In this document: positions 6,368 to 7,056 of the stretch, piece after piece | How the letters are laid out: each line of letters begins with the position of its first letter | Position numbering within the stretch: position 1 is the stretch's first letter | Source: Planctomycetota bacterium | Lineage (GTDB): Bacteria; Planctomycetota; UBA1135 | Assembly (NCBI GenBank): GCA_003501525.1 | Contig: DNPI01000219.1 | Coordinates: 489 to 7,544 of the forward strand | Reading direction: 5' to 3' | Length of the DNA stretch: 7,056 nt | Notes under the pieces: generated by a model | Database searches by the model: none | Told to the model about the DNA's origin: nothing | What the model saw: only the letters and a program-made list of their open reading frames with translations | Made by a program: the position numbers and the translations under genes

Positions 6368-7056
6368 TTGCACGAACGGGTCCTTATCATCGACTTTGGG
6401 TCGCAGTACACTCAACTCATAGCCCGAAGGGTTCGTGAGAACCGTGTCTACTCTGAAGTCGTCCCCCCGGCAAAGGCTCTAGAGGCCTCGGCGAAGCCAG
6501 GCTTGAAGGGAATTGTTTTAAGCGGAGGTCCCGCTAGCGCTTACGCTGATGGTGCACCTGACTTGCCGGTCGAGATTCTTGATGCGGGAGTACCTGTTTT
6601 GGGAATTTGCTATGGCCTGCAGTGGCTATGTGAAACTTTGGGAGGTCGAGTTGTCCCCGGTGAAACTCGCGAATTTGGATTCACCGAATTGCAGGTCGAT
6701 GACGACCAGTCGCTTTTGGCTGGAGTGTCAAAAGAAACTGTCGTGTGGATGAGTCACGGCGATCGAGTCGAAGTCCTTCCTGAGGGTTTTGTTCGGCTTG
6801 CTGGGACCGATCATTGTCCTGAAGCTGCGGTTGGCGATGCTGCGCGTGGCCTATTTGGCCTTCAATTCCATCCGGAGGTCGCACATACCCGTGAAGGAGA
6901 TGTAGTCCTTAAAAATTTCTTAGACGTAATTTGTGCGTGCAGTGGTGATTGGACTCCTGGGGATTTGGCAGAGGAAATGATTAGCAGTGTCGCTATGCAG
7001 CTGGGCGATACCGGTGAGATGATTCTTGGGCTTTCAGGGGGGGTGGACTCTTCTGT
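6368..7056 (+). CDS. guaA: GMP synthase (glutamine-hydrolysing), N-terminal part, truncated at the window edge
   Basis: GuaA aminates XMP to GMP using ATP and ammonia from glutamine. The visible 229 residues cover the class I glutaminase domain and the first motif of the ATP pyrophosphatase domain, somewhat under half of a normal protein of about 510-525. The reading starts with a run like ERVLIIDFGSQYTQLIARRV (from residue 3). The nucleophile C81 lies in GICYGLQ (79-85), MSHGD is at 128-132, and H168 and E170 in FHPEV complete the triad. The PP-loop SGGVDSS (223-229) sits at the right edge. The start has to be non-ATG, since the next in-frame ATG is inside the glutaminase domain. TTG at 6368 gives a normal N-terminus, with GGCGG (6355-6359, the last guaB codons) eight bases upstream as a weak ribosome-binding site. 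With only 4 bases after the guaB stop, it is probably translationally coupled to guaB. Confidence 0.96.
   Translation, partial: MHERVLIIDFGSQYTQLIARRVRENRVYSEVVPPAKALEASAKPGLKGIVLSGGPASAYADGAPDLPVEILDAGVPVLGICYGLQWLCETLGGRVVPGETREFGFTELQVDDDQSLLAGVSKETVVWMSHGDRVEVLPEGFVRLAGTDHCPEAAVGDAARGLFGLQFHPEVAHTREGDVVLKNFLDVICACSGDWTPGDLAEEMISSVAMQLGDTGEMILGLSGGVDSS

Noticed and set aside
1..7056. Search for CRISPR arrays, insertion sequences, tRNA or rRNA genes, defence or toxin-antitoxin modules
   Set aside because: No direct repeat series, terminal inverted repeats, transposase motifs or RNA-gene signatures were seen; the window is almost entirely accounted for by the listed genes.

Overview
The window is a compact, conventional bacterial chromosome segment with almost no non-coding DNA. 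Four protein genes are readable in whole or in part, arranged as two divergent groups around a short gap near 4868-4917. On the minus strand, reading leftward, a secreted-type TPR/lectin/peptidase-MA-like protein (2810-4867) is followed by a large AceE-like thiamine-diphosphate (ThDP) E1 enzyme (24-2792). The start codon of a third gene then lies exactly on the left edge (1-3). On the plus strand, guaB (4918-6363) is followed after 4 bases by guaA (6368 to the right edge, truncated). These two encode the two steps that convert IMP to GMP.

The organism is a bacterium, probably Gram-negative, with mid-range base composition. Few starts have a good Shine-Dalgarno sequence: guaB and the 2810-4867 gene have none nearby, guaA uses TTG, and only the gene at the left edge has an AGGA. 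Few Shine-Dalgarno sites together with a long TPR / concanavalin-like / DUF1570-like protein recall Planctomycetota or related lineages. That is a weak inference, because no rRNA or lineage marker is present.

The two groups appear functionally unrelated: central carbon oxidation plus an uncharacterised envelope or exported protein on one side, purine nucleotide synthesis on the other. They share only the short divergent region, which must hold both promoters or have them inside the opposing 5' coding ends.

I see no mobile element, CRISPR array, tRNA, rRNA or defence system, and no evidence of a novel multi-gene system. The most distinctive signal is small. Each minus-strand start codon abuts or is partly enclosed by an inverted repeat. 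In the two intra-operon junctions the 3' arm ends exactly on the A of the AUG, and in one of them the hairpin runs from the upstream stop codon to the downstream start codon. This suggests translational coupling by start-codon sequestration. Second to that, the exported protein keeps the peptidase-MA framework but has no HExxH zinc motif.
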